A DNA stretch of 33,663 nt from an uncultured Pelagibacteraceae bacterium (GCA_902531885.1 CACAFZ010000009.1:1-33663); one strand, 5' to 3'. Numbered from the stretch's first letter, positions 8,336-17,252 are shown. Notes: generated by a model not told the origin, from the sequence alone. Translations and numbers: made by a program.

Positions 8336-9704
8336 TAAAGGTTCTTTTAGAGATCAAGCAGGAAAGGTTTTTTACTCTAACAATAAAGTATATAGAATTA
8401 TCAACAAGGAAGGATTGAATAGATTACACTATATTATTGAGAAGAATATAATTGAAAAATCTATTAATGATAATTATTTGATTCAGACTAAATTAGTTGA
8501 AAAAAAAAATTTTTCTGAAGAATTTTCAAAAGATGATTTGATTTACGAACATGAAAAAATTCCATATATTTCATATCCTTATGAATGGTCATTTTCTCAG
8601 TTAAAAGCTGCGGCATTACACCATTTAGATTTTCATTTATATTTACTTGATCTTGGTGCGACTTTAATAGATGCATCAGCTTATAATATCCAATTTATTG
8701 GTCACAAACCGATATTTATAGATTTACTTTCTTTAAAAAAATATGAAGACGGTGAATATTGGACTGGGCATAAACAGTTTTGTGAAAATTTTCTTAATCC
8801 TCTTATCTTGCAGTCAAAAAAAGGTATAAATTTTAATAATTGGTTTAAAGGAAATTTGGAAGGAATTAAAACACAAGATTTAAATAATATTTTAAATTTT
8901 ACAGATAAAATTTCTTATAATATTTTTTTTCAAGTTTATTTGCTTAGCAAATTTGAAGAAAAATCTAAAAATTCTGAAATTAAAATTGAATCTAAGTTAA
9001 AAAAAAAATTTCCTAAAAAAAGTTATTGTTCTCTTTTGAAACAGTTAAAAAACTTTATTAAAGGACTAAAACCAAAAAAAAGTAAGACCCTTTGGGAGAA
9101 TTATTCAACAACCAATACTTATGATAAGATTGAGGAAAAAAATAAAATAGAATGTGTAAAAAAATTCATATCAAAAAATAGTTTTGATAGTCTATGTGAT
9201 TTAGGATGTAATAATGGTTTGTATTCAATATTATCATTACAAAATGGTTGTAAAAAAGTTATAGGATTTGATTATGATCTAAATGCAGTAGATCAAGCGT
9301 ATAATTTTTCTTGTAAAGATCAACTTAATTTTTTACCTATTTATTTTGACGCTTCCAACCCAAGCACAAGAATTGGATGGAATGAAGTTGAAAGAAAAAG
9401 TTTTAATGACAGAGCAAATTTTGATTGTGTTTTGGCTCTTGCTTTTAAACATCACTTAAGTTTAGCAAAAAACATCCCTTTAGATGAGGTAGTTATGTGG
9501 ATAATATCTTTGGCCCCAAAAGGACTAATTGAATTTGTTCCTAAAAGCGATGAAACGGTTAAAAAAATGTTGGAGATTAAAGGGGATATTTTTAAAAATT
9601 ATACCGAAGAAAATTTTGAAAAATATATAAAAGAAAATGGAAAAATAGTTTCAATAACAAATATAAGCAAATCTGGAAGAAAAATCTATGAGTTTGAAAG
9701 ATAA
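8325..9704 (+). CDS. NoeA-like protein: kinase-like N-terminal domain plus SAM-dependent methyltransferase
   Basis: A 459-residue protein in two parts. The C-terminal part is a class I methyltransferase: motif I is DLGCNNGLYS (292-301), with acidic residues in GFDYD (314-318) and a hydrophobic strand at FDCVLALAF. The N-terminal part carries DASAYN (Asp116, Asn121) and FIDLLS (Asp133), the D-x4-N ... D spacing of a protein-kinase/APH catalytic loop. It also has a nucleotide-loop-like beginning, GKVFYSNNKVYRI. Layout and motifs recall the rhizobial nodulation protein NoeA family; this comparison is from memory. It overlaps the YLDPGTGS gene by 11 nt and the sulfatase-like gene by 17 nt. No membrane segment is seen. 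The substrate is probably a surface glycan or glycolipid, by context only. Confidence 0.78.
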   Translation: MIFDKGSFRDQAGKVFYSNNKVYRIINKEGLNRLHYIIEKNIIEKSINDNYLIQTKLVEKKNFSEEFSKDDLIYEHEKIPYISYPYEWSFSQLKAAALHHLDFHLYLLDLGATLIDASAYNIQFIGHKPIFIDLLSLKKYEDGEYWTGHKQFCENFLNPLILQSKKGINFNNWFKGNLEGIKTQDLNNILNFTDKISYNIFFQVYLLSKFEEKSKNSEIKIESKLKKKFPKKSYCSLLKQLKNFIKGLKPKKSKTLWENYSTTNTYDKIEEKNKIECVKKFISKNSFDSLCDLGCNNGLYSILSLQNGCKKVIGFDYDLNAVDQAYNFSCKDQLNFLPIYFDASNPSTRIGWNEVERKSFNDRANFDCVLALAFKHHLSLAKNIPLDEVVMWIISLAPKGLIEFVPKSDETVKKMLEIKGDIFKNYTEENFEKYIKENGKIVSITNISKSGRKIYEFER

Positions 9705-11118
9705 TTTATTAATTTTCTTTTGCTTTTTTCCTGTTTTTATTTTTAGGTCAAATTTCAGTAGTAAAGAAATTTTAATTATAATATTTTTTTTTACACTTTT
9801 TATTTTAGTTTTATTTTTTTTAAACAATATTTTAAATAGAAAAAATTTAATCAAAATAAAAATACCATTTATTTGCTTAGTTATTACATATGGGATAGAT
9901 AACCATTTGGGACTATTTAACGGTGTAATTTTACCGAATGAATCTTTTATTAAAATTTTTAAAATTATTTATATTCCTGCAATTTTACTATTATTTTTAA
10001 TTTTTTTTGTAAATTTATTTTTTTTTATATATTCTAAAGAAAAACAAAAAGTTTCTACTATTTTTCTTATATTTGTTTTTACTTTATTTTTATTCAATAT
10101 TTTTGATAACACTAAATCATATAAAAAAATACCAAATGTAATTAAAAAAACTGAATATGTGCCTAAAACAATTGATCTAATTTTAATTTTAGATGAAATG
10201 TCAGGTTTAAACTCTGCTGAGAGCAATTCAGTTTTAGGAAAGGAATTTGTTGATCTAGCTGAGAAATATTTTGAAAATAATAGTTTTGAATATTATCCAA
10301 ATGCATTCTCGACTTCTAAAAATAGTGTAACTGCAATATCATCTTTAATTAATTTAATAGAAAGAGTTACAGAAGAAGAGAGAAAAAAATTTGCAAAGAA
10401 ATCAAATAACTATTTTATTGACTATGATCTTATAGATTCAAAATTATTCGAAAAATTTAATTCAATATCAATATTTCAAAATATGCACGTAAATTATTGC
10501 TTCTTACCCAATGTAAAAAAATGTCAACAATTTAATCCTTTTGAAGCTAATGAATTTTTAAAAGGTTTTAAAAATAATTTTTTAACAAAATATTTTTCTT
10601 TTTGGCATTTAAATGGGTCAATAGTAGGAAAATTTTTTTGGAGAATAGGTAAGCAATTAAGAATTACAGATTCACTATCTGAACCAGAAGGACAAAAAGC
10701 ATCAATTGCTAAAACCTTAAGAGAGATAAATAATGATATTAGCAAAAATAAATTTGACTTAATTTTTGCACACTTATTGTTTCCCCATGTTCCATATGGA
10801 CTTGATAAAAATTGCAAATATTCAGGCAACCTAAGTAATATGAACAATTTTTTTAGCAAAAATAAAAAAACTAAAATTCACAATATTGAAAGAAAATGTG
10901 TTTTGTTTTTTTTAGATAATTTTATGAAAAAAATTTCCAATAATCATAATTTAAGAGTTATTTTACTTTCTGATCATGGTTCCAGAATTGAAGATACGCC
11001 CGAAAGTTCTAACTCAATAATTTTTGCTGTTAAAAACTTTAAAAGTAAAAAAGGTAAGAAAAATAATATGGAAATTTCTTCCCAAAGAATATTTATTGAT
11101 CTATATGGTGAAAAATAG
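9688..11118 (+). CDS. Membrane-anchored sulfatase/phosphoglycol-transferase-like protein (alkaline phosphatase superfamily)
   Basis: A 476-residue protein with four or five N-terminal membrane segments (within residues 7-138), then an extracytoplasmic catalytic domain. Superfamily elements are LILDEMS (metal ligands Asp169/Glu170), AFSTSKNSVTAISSL (206-220, holding the likely Thr/Ser nucleophile), HLLFPHVPY (361-369) and LLSDHG (425-430). There is no CxPxR or SxPxR sulfatase maturation motif, so a phosphotransferase like LtaS, EptA or OpgB is more likely than a sulfate hydrolase. It could add or move a phospho-alcohol group on a periplasmic glycan or lipid A. It starts inside the end of the NoeA-like gene and abuts the following GT2 start (TAG then ATG). 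Confidence 0.8.
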   Translation: MSLKDNLLIFFCFFPVFIFRSNFSSKEILIIIFFFTLFILVLFFLNNILNRKNLIKIKIPFICLVITYGIDNHLGLFNGVILPNESFIKIFKIIYIPAILLLFLIFFVNLFFFIYSKEKQKVSTIFLIFVFTLFLFNIFDNTKSYKKIPNVIKKTEYVPKTIDLILILDEMSGLNSAESNSVLGKEFVDLAEKYFENNSFEYYPNAFSTSKNSVTAISSLINLIERVTEEERKKFAKKSNNYFIDYDLIDSKLFEKFNSISIFQNMHVNYCFLPNVKKCQQFNPFEANEFLKGFKNNFLTKYFSFWHLNGSIVGKFFWRIGKQLRITDSLSEPEGQKASIAKTLREINNDISKNKFDLIFAHLLFPHVPYGLDKNCKYSGNLSNMNNFFSKNKKTKIHNIERKCVLFFLDNFMKKISNNHNLRVILLSDHGSRIEDTPESSNSIIFAVKNFKSKKGKKNNMEISSQRIFIDLYGEK

Positions 11119-11895
11119 ATGAAATCATCAATATTGATCACATCATATAACAAGGGCAAATATTTGGAGCAATGTATATTGTCTTGTTTAAATCAAAATT
11201 CAATAAATGAATCTGAAATATTAGTTTTAGACAATTATTCTAATGATAACTCTGATCAAATTTTAAATAAATTTAAAGATAGAATCAAATTATTTAAAAA
11301 AAAAAAAATAAGCGAATCTCCAGCATTAAATCAAATTGATTTAATCAAAGAGGGCATGAAAATGAGCAAAGGCGATATAATTTTTTTTTTAGATGGTGAC
11401 GATTATTTTATAGAAAATAAAATATCTACTGTAAATAGTTTATTCGAAAAAAAAGTTAATTTAGATGTAGTTTTTGATCTACCCTTAAAAAAAAGAAATG
11501 ATAAATTTTCTAAATTTTTACTTAAAAAAAAGCTTAATGATAATGTTTGGCCCACAATAATTAATACAAGTTCTATAAGTGCAAAAAGAGAATTTGTTTC
11601 AGAAATATTAAATAAAACATTCATAGATCATTTTAACTTGTTAGAAATAGACTTTAGAATTAATGTTTACTCAAGGAATATAAAAAAAAATTTCACTATT
11701 ATTGAAAAACCTTATACAGTTTATAGACAATTAGACGACTCAATTATGGGTAACATAAAAAAATATTCTACCAAATGGTGGAAAAAAAGAGGACAGGCTC
11801 ATGAATTTATGAAAAATATATATTTTAATAATGGGATTAAATATAACAATAGAATAGATTTGTTACTAACCAGTATTATTAACAAAATAATTTAA
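11119..11895 (+). CDS. Glycosyltransferase family 2
   Basis: A 258-residue GT-A enzyme. It begins SSILITSYNKGKYLEQCI and contains VLDNYSNDNSDQI in place of the usual DDGSTDGT, then FFLDGDD as the metal-binding motif (about 93-99). ATG follows the upstream stop codon without a gap, so it belongs to the 8114-13545 operon. An A13 tract (11296-11308) encodes Lys residues after the first Rossmann half. The C-terminal third (KWWKKRGQAHEFMKNI) is basic and may touch the membrane. Donor sugar unknown. Confidence 0.86.
   Translation: MKSSILITSYNKGKYLEQCILSCLNQNSINESEILVLDNYSNDNSDQILNKFKDRIKLFKKKKISESPALNQIDLIKEGMKMSKGDIIFFLDGDDYFIENKISTVNSLFEKKVNLDVVFDLPLKKRNDKFSKFLLKKKLNDNVWPTIINTSSISAKREFVSEILNKTFIDHFNLLEIDFRINVYSRNIKKNFTIIEKPYTVYRQLDDSIMGNIKKYSTKWWKKRGQAHEFMKNIYFNNGIKYNNRIDLLLTSIINKII
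11296..11308 (+). repeat. A13 homopolymer within a glycosyltransferase gene
   Basis: Thirteen consecutive adenines in the coding strand of the GT2 gene. A one-base change would truncate the protein before its LDGDD metal-binding motif and abolish activity. It matches the length of the tract at 7461-7473. Confidence 0.9.
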
Positions 11896-11901
11896 TAGTA
11901 A

Positions 11902-13545
11902 GTGAATTTACTAATATTTATAACTTTTTATATATTAATTACATTGTCCATAATAGGTTATGGATTAATTTTTGGTAAAATAATTTATAAAAAAAATACT
12001 CTCGAAATTGGTCAATCAGGTATATTTGGAATTTTCTTTATTACATTTTTAGCATATTTAACAAATTTTTTTTTACCTTTATCAAATCAAGTAAACCTTG
12101 CCATCCATTTTATTGGAATCGTATCCTTTTTTTATTTTTTTAAAAAAAAAAACTATTTTAATAAGAAAGAATTAATTACATTAATTTTTACAATTTTAAT
12201 TGTTATTTTTTTTATATTATCAGCAAAACCACACGATGATTTTCCATATTATCATTTTCCATATATAAATTTATTAAATAACGAAAATCTGCAAATCGGA
12301 ATAGGAAATTTTAATCATGGATTTAGAACATCTTCATCAATTTTTTATTTTTCATCTACTTTTTATTTACCAATTATAAAATATGAAATTATTCATATTG
12401 GATCGGCATTTTTTTTAATATTTGCAAATCTAATTTTATTAAAAAAATTAATCATTGACAAAAATAAATATAATAAATTTATACTAATCTTAGCTCTTCT
12501 ATCTTTTTCAATGATAAATATTTTCTTTTATAGAATTGGTGAACACGGGACAGACAAATCAGCACAGATTTTAATGATTTTGTTCGTGATTGAAATTTTA
12601 ATAATTTTAAATTACAAAAAAATCAATTTAGAAAATGTATCATTTGCGATAATATTAATTATTTTAGCAGCATCACTAAAAGTAATATATTTAATTTATT
12701 TATTATTCTTTTTAACTTTTATTTATTATACAAAAAATAAAATAAAATTTATTTTAGAAATAGTGAGATCTAAAATATTTGTGTTTTCATCAGTATTTAT
12801 CATTTTTGTAATTTCTGTAAATTTTTTTAACACAGGATGTTTATTATATCCTGCACCAATTACTTGCTTTGAAAATATTTATTGGTCTATCGCCCCAGAG
12901 GAAGTAAATGAAATGAACAAATGGTATCAACTTTGGGCAAAAGCAGGAGCAACTCCAATCTTTAGAACGAATAACCCAGAAGAATATATCAGTAATTTTT
13001 ATTGGGTTTCAAATTGGTTAAATAATTATTTTTTTAATAAAGTTTCCGATTACATTTTAGGCTTATTTTTTTTATCAATAATAATTCTGATAACATTCTA
13101 TAAAATAAACAAAAGTAGCTTTTTAACTCCTAAATATTTATTGATTTATTCTTTAGTGATAGTTTTATTTATTACATGGTTTATAAATCATCCTTCATTA
13201 AGATACGGAGGCTATCACTTAATATCGCTTATTTTATTTATTCCATTTTCAGTTCATTTATCAAAAAATACATATAATAATAAAAAATTTTATAGTAAGA
13301 TAATTTTAATTATTTCTATAATTTCATTAATATTTGTTGCAAGAAATGTTCAAAGAATATCCAAAGAGAATGAAGTTTATAATTATAATTTTTTAAAAAA
13401 TCCATCTTATGTTGAAAAATTTGAAAATCATGAATTGTATTCAAAAATTAATGCTACAAAAAAATGCAATATAGATAATTGTGTAGAAGCCACAATATTT
13501 TCTAAAAAAATTTTTGGAAGATATATATTTTTTAAAAAAAGATGA
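11902..13545 (+). CDS. Large polytopic membrane protein, possible GT-C-type glycosyltransferase
   Basis: A 547-residue protein with roughly ten or more hydrophobic segments. After three N-terminal segments there is an extracytoplasmic loop with KPHDDFPYYHFPY (His111, Asp112, Asp113). An acidic pair in the first large loop is typical of GT-C enzymes that use polyprenyl-phosphate sugars. A second large loop between hydrophobic segments holds two Cys (TGCLLYPAPITCF) that could form a disulfide. The start is GTG at 11902, six bases after the GT2 stop; no nearby ATG is available. It is the last gene of the 8114-13545 operon and ends 27 nt from the convergent gmd. The GT-C role is inferred from topology; a polymerase or flippase-like role is an alternative. 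Confidence 0.65.
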   Translation: MNLLIFITFYILITLSIIGYGLIFGKIIYKKNTLEIGQSGIFGIFFITFLAYLTNFFLPLSNQVNLAIHFIGIVSFFYFFKKKNYFNKKELITLIFTILIVIFFILSAKPHDDFPYYHFPYINLLNNENLQIGIGNFNHGFRTSSSIFYFSSTFYLPIIKYEIIHIGSAFFLIFANLILLKKLIIDKNKYNKFILILALLSFSMINIFFYRIGEHGTDKSAQILMILFVIEILIILNYKKINLENVSFAIILIILAASLKVIYLIYLLFFLTFIYYTKNKIKFILEIVRSKIFVFSSVFIIFVISVNFFNTGCLLYPAPITCFENIYWSIAPEEVNEMNKWYQLWAKAGATPIFRTNNPEEYISNFYWVSNWLNNYFFNKVSDYILGLFFLSIIILITFYKINKSSFLTPKYLLIYSLVIVLFITWFINHPSLRYGGYHLISLILFIPFSVHLSKNTYNNKKFYSKIILIISIISLIFVARNVQRISKENEVYNYNFLKNPSYVEKFENHELYSKINATKKCNIDNCVEATIFSKKIFGRYIFFKKR

Positions 13546-13572
13546 ATTATTTAAGTTATTAATTTTTTTCGT

Positions 13573-14610
13573 TTAAAAACCTTGCATAGCCTTAAGCTCT
13601 TCTTCGACCATCTCGTCCACTAATTCTTTTACGCTTATTTTAGGTTTCCAATTAAGGTCTTTTCTTGCTTTTTTTGAGTCACCGAGCAAAGTATCTACCT
13701 CTAATGGTCTATAATAAGATTTGTCACACTCGATAATACATTTATCATTCATATAGCATTTCGTGTTTAAACCTTTTCCTTTCCACTGGTATTTTATATT
13801 TAATTTTTTTAAAACAAGATCCACAAATTGTTTAACAGTATATTGTTTGCCTGTAGCTATTACATAATCAGAAGGTTTCTTTTTTTGTAGCATTTTCCAC
13901 ATTGCTTCAACATAGTCTTTTGCATGCCCCCAATCTCTTTTCGCACTAAGATTTCCTAAATATAATTTTTTTTCTAAACCTAATTTAATTTTTACCATTC
14001 CATTTACAATTTTTTTTGTAACAAACGTTCCTCCCCTTACTGGGCTTTCGTGATTAAATAAAATTCCATTACAAGCGAATATATTGTAGGCTTCTCTATA
14101 ATTAATTGTTATCCAGTGGGCATATACTTTAGCTACACCATATGGACTTCTTGGATAAAATGGAGTTTTTTCATTTTGAGGAGTTTCTACAACTTTACCA
14201 AACATTTCAGAGGTTCCTGCTTGATAAAATTTAGTTTTTTTTTCTAATTTGTGAAACCTAATTGCTTCTAAAATTCTCAAAGAGCCTAAAGCATCGGCAT
14301 TTGCAGTGTACTCTGGAACTTCAAATGAAACAGCAACATGTGATTGGGCTGCAAGGTTATATATTTCATTTGGAGCTATTTTTTTTATTAAAGACGAAAC
14401 TGAAATCGCATCAGTTATATCTCCATAATGCAAAATAAACTTTCTATTTTTTTCATGAGGATCTTGATACAAATGTTCAATTCTGGCAGTGTTAAAGGAC
14501 GAAGACCTTCTTATCACACCATGTACTTCGTAATTTTTTTTTATCAATAGATCTGACAAATAAGATCCATCTTGTCCAGTCACACCAAATATTAAAGCTT
14601 TTTTTTTCAT
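13573..14610 (-). CDS. gmd: GDP-mannose 4,6-dehydratase
   Basis: A 345-residue SDR, full length for Gmd. It converts GDP-D-mannose to GDP-4-keto-6-deoxy-D-mannose. Evidence: GVTGQDGSYLSDLL (9-22), GVIRRSSSFNTARIEH with the NADP-binding Arg pair (34-35), AAQSHVAVSFE, the catalytic TSE (Thr133, Ser134, Glu135), Tyr157 and Lys161 in SPYGVAK, NHESPVRGGTFV, and KRDWGHAKDYVEAMW. By eye it is less AT-rich than its neighbours (one 60-base line counted at 38% GC against about 23% in the adjacent gene). This may reflect strong protein constraint or a different origin. Its product can feed both Fcl (19552-20487) and the perosamine-synthase-like aminotransferase (27-1142). Confidence 0.95.
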   Translation of the reverse strand: MKKKALIFGVTGQDGSYLSDLLIKKNYEVHGVIRRSSSFNTARIEHLYQDPHEKNRKFILHYGDITDAISVSSLIKKIAPNEIYNLAAQSHVAVSFEVPEYTANADALGSLRILEAIRFHKLEKKTKFYQAGTSEMFGKVVETPQNEKTPFYPRSPYGVAKVYAHWITINYREAYNIFACNGILFNHESPVRGGTFVTKKIVNGMVKIKLGLEKKLYLGNLSAKRDWGHAKDYVEAMWKMLQKKKPSDYVIATGKQYTVKQFVDLVLKKLNIKYQWKGKGLNTKCYMNDKCIIECDKSYYRPLEVDTLLGDSKKARKDLNWKPKISVKELVDEMVEEELKAMQGF

Positions 14611-14696
14611 ATGTTCTTTTAACCAATAACACTTTCAATAAATTTAAACACTATTAATTATTTATATAAATTTATGATGTTATAACTAAGGCAATA

Positions 14697-15404
14697 CTAT
14701 ATTTTACTATTTTTATAAATATATTCAAAAGTTTTACGAAAATACATTTTTAATTTTAGTTCTTTTTTAAAGCCATTTTTTGTTAAATATTCATGTATGT
14801 CTGAAAAGTTATAGTTTTTTTTTAACATATCGTCAAAATGATGTTCAAAATAAATATAATTTATATTGTTAATTTTATCATTTGCACCTTTAATCACACT
14901 CAACTCATAACCCTCAGTATCAATTTTCAAAATATCAACATTATTTATTGAATGTTCTTTCATAAATTCACTTAAACAATTCATTTCTACATTAATTTTT
15001 GTTATTTCATTTTTTTTTAGGTTTAGAAAGTTAAGTATTTTATTTTTTTTTTTATAGTAATTAGAATCTTTATTTATATCAACCAATGTTGAAGATGAAC
15101 TTTCATCTAGCTGGTAAAAATTTACTTCCTCTTTTTTTTCACCTAATCCAAAATTGAAAATTTTTATATTTTTCTTTATTTTTGAAATTTCTTTTTTTAA
15201 ATAATTAAAATTAATTGGACTTGGTTCAAAACAATAAAATTGGTCAATATTAAAATTATTATTAAATAATTTCACAGTCTCTCCTTTATGTGCCCCTACG
15301 TCAAAGAAAATATTGAAATTAGTTTTTTCTGATTTAAAGTAGTTAATTATTTTTTTTTGATTATAATTATCAAATAAAGACAATATATAGATTATTAGTC
15401 TCAT
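14697..15404 (-). CDS. FkbM family methyltransferase
   Basis: A 235-residue SAM-dependent methyltransferase of the FkbM type. Diagnostic elements are FFDVGAHKGETVKLF (SAM motif I), YCFEPSP for the ribose-binding acidic residue, NFGLGEK, and ILKIDTEGYE followed by LSVIKGA. FkbM enzymes typically O-methylate hydroxyl groups of sugars or polyketides; in a glycan island, a sugar O-methylation is likely. It lies 86 nt upstream of gmd on the same strand and is divergent from a GT2 gene across 100 bases. A second family member lies outside the island at 25692-26414. Confidence 0.9.
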   Translation of the reverse strand: MRLIIYILSLFDNYNQKKIINYFKSEKTNFNIFFDVGAHKGETVKLFNNNFNIDQFYCFEPSPINFNYLKKEISKIKKNIKIFNFGLGEKKEEVNFYQLDESSSSTLVDINKDSNYYKKKNKILNFLNLKKNEITKINVEMNCLSEFMKEHSINNVDILKIDTEGYELSVIKGANDKINNINYIYFEHHFDDMLKKNYNFSDIHEYLTKNGFKKELKLKMYFRKTFEYIYKNSKI

Positions 15405-15504
15405 TAATTTAATTTTTTAAAATTTAATTTTTAAATGCATACTATATAATTTATTAATAAAATAATTGTATTATATAACTTATTTTTTAGATCGATAAAA
15501 TTTT

Positions 15505-16239
15505 ATGCAACTAGTTTCAGTAATAATGCCCTATTATAGAAAAAAAAGGCACGTTAAAAATTCAATCATTTCAGTTATCAATCAGTCATATAAGAATCTT
15601 GAATTAATAATTATTTATGATGATAAAGACTTAAATGACTTTGAATATATTCAAAGTATAACTAAAAAATATAGCAATATAAAAATTATTAAAAACAATA
15701 ATAATATTGGAGCGGGTTTATCTAGAAATAACGGAATCGAAAATTCAAAAGGAGATCTAATTGCTTTTTTAGATGCGGACGATAGTTGGTATGAAAAAAA
15801 AATAGAAAAACAGGTAACCTATCTAAATAAACAAAATTTAGATTTTGTATTTTGTGATTATGTAAAAAAAACTGGATCTAAATCAAAAAAAATTATTACT
15901 AACCGAAAAGCTCTTTCCTATAAAGATTTGCTTTATTCTTGTGATATTGGACTATCAACTGTACTAATTAAAAAAAAAATAATTTCCAAATATCCTTTTC
16001 CTTCCTTAAAAACAAAGGAAGATTTTGTTGTTTGGTTAAACATTGCAAAATCAGGAATAGTTCCAACAAATTTAAATGAAATACTTGTAGAATGGAATAA
16101 TGTTAGTGATTCTCTTTCATCTAATATCTTTCAAAAAATAAAGGATGGATACAGAGTATATCGAAATTTTCAAAACTTTAATTTTTTAGTATCTATTTAT
16201 TTTTTAATTGTTTTAAGTATTAATTCTTTAAAAAAATAG
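15505..16239 (+). CDS. Glycosyltransferase family 2
   Basis: A 244-residue GT-A enzyme with SVIMPYYRKKRHVKNSI at the start, VINQSYKNLELIIIYDD, NNIGAGLSRNNGIENS and the metal-binding FLDADDSW, then a small acceptor domain with KEDFVVWLN. This set is typical of WbbD/CpsI-like GT2 transferases that extend lipid-linked oligosaccharides. The last 15-20 residues are hydrophobic (FLVSIYFLIVLSI) and may anchor it to the membrane. It is a single-gene unit between divergent FkbM and convergent MraY-like genes. Confidence 0.9.
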   Translation: MQLVSVIMPYYRKKRHVKNSIISVINQSYKNLELIIIYDDKDLNDFEYIQSITKKYSNIKIIKNNNNIGAGLSRNNGIENSKGDLIAFLDADDSWYEKKIEKQVTYLNKQNLDFVFCDYVKKTGSKSKKIITNRKALSYKDLLYSCDIGLSTVLIKKKIISKYPFPSLKTKEDFVVWLNIAKSGIVPTNLNEILVEWNNVSDSLSSNIFQKIKDGYRVYRNFQNFNFLVSIYFLIVLSINSLKK

Positions 16240-16244
16240 TTTAT

Positions 16245-17252
16245 CTATCGAATTTTAGCTTTTAAGAAATTATATGACAGAACATATACAATTACATTAT
16301 TTACAATTAGATACACTAGAATATCTGTGTGATAATAAAATTTAAAAGCAATTATAAAAGAAAATAAATTATAAATAATTATTATAAATGCGGTAATAAA
16401 ATGGTTTGTATTTTGTTCAAGATTATTTTTGGAACTTACATATTTGTAAATCATTTGATGAAGATGTTGTGTATCTGGATTGTAAGAATTTAATCCATTA
16501 ATTTGTCTTCTTATAATTGAAAAAAGTAATTCAAAACATGGATACCAAAGCAGCAATACAACAAAATAAGGTGAAATTAATATACTAGAATTAGAAAAGT
16601 CAATTAATTGTAAACCCAAATACAAAGATAGTAGATATGAACCTGAGTCTCCCAATATCAAGATACCAAATAAATTAAAGATAAGGAGTATAAAAACAAT
16701 GTAACTCAAATTTTTTATTGAGTCAGCATTATTTATAAACCCAGTAAAATTAATTAACATCAGTATAAAAATAATTAGAACATAAGATATTAATAAAGAG
16801 TTAATTCCGTCTACAAAATTGCTTCCGTTGATTAGTACTAATAAACAAAAAACTACAAAAAAATAATTAAACACATTATATTTCAACAATGTGTCAATAG
16901 GAATTAATCTCGTTTCTAAAATTTGTATATCTAACAAAACTATAAAAGGTAATAGTGTAATAAATTGTATTAAAAGTCTTTTATTAGGATTATTTAATAA
17001 TTTTAAATCTGAACAAAAACCAATTACAAAAAAACTAAAATAGAATAATAGAAAGTAAAAATCATTTTTTAATATTGCTTCATAAAATAAGAATGCAAAA
17101 ACAATTAAACCTCCAATAAAATAACTATTTTTTTTACCTACATATTTTTTATGTCTATCAATTTTATTATCTAGAAATATTTTATATTTTTTTGATACAA
17201 GAAGAACTATTCCAATTAAAATGATAACTAAGATATTGAATATATAGGACAT
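16245..17252 (-). CDS. WecA/MraY-like polyprenyl-phosphate sugar-1-phosphate transferase
   Basis: Polytopic enzyme that loads a sugar phosphate onto undecaprenyl phosphate to start glycan assembly at the cytoplasmic face. Evidence: many hydrophobic helices, KIDRHKKYVGKKNSYFIGG after the first helix, GFCSDLKLLNNPNKRLLIQ, the NGSNFVDGIN block and LILGDSGSYLL, then HLHQMIYKY in the last cytosolic loop. The usual Asp-Asp after the second helices is Ser-Asp here. The frame is open to an ATG at 17366, but that start adds 38 hydrophobic residues and overlaps the divergent neighbour by 17 nt. The ATG at 17252 gives one helix before the RHKK loop and a normal length (335 residues), so I prefer it. Confidence 0.85.
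   Translation of the reverse strand: MSYIFNILVIILIGIVLLVSKKYKIFLDNKIDRHKKYVGKKNSYFIGGLIVFAFLFYEAILKNDFYFLLFYFSFFVIGFCSDLKLLNNPNKRLLIQFITLLPFIVLLDIQILETRLIPIDTLLKYNVFNYFFVVFCLLVLINGSNFVDGINSLLISYVLIIFILMLINFTGFINNADSIKNLSYIVFILLIFNLFGILILGDSGSYLLSLYLGLQLIDFSNSSILISPYFVVLLLWYPCFELLFSIIRRQINGLNSYNPDTQHLHQMIYKYVSSKNNLEQNTNHFITAFIIIIYNLFSFIIAFKFYYHTDILVYLIVNNVIVYVLSYNFLKAKIR

Noticed and set aside
10524-10859. 111-codon open frame antisense to the sulfatase-like gene
   Set aside because: The plus-strand product has the superfamily motifs in order and uses the whole stretch; the antisense frame is incidental.
9688-11118. True sulfatase with formylglycine
   Set aside because: No CxPxR or SxPxR maturation motif is present; the site AFSTSKNSVTAISSL suits a Thr/Ser nucleophile instead.
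13573-14610. Recent foreign origin of gmd from its higher GC
   Set aside because: The difference is a by-eye estimate on a few lines and can come from strong protein constraint; not enough to claim transfer.
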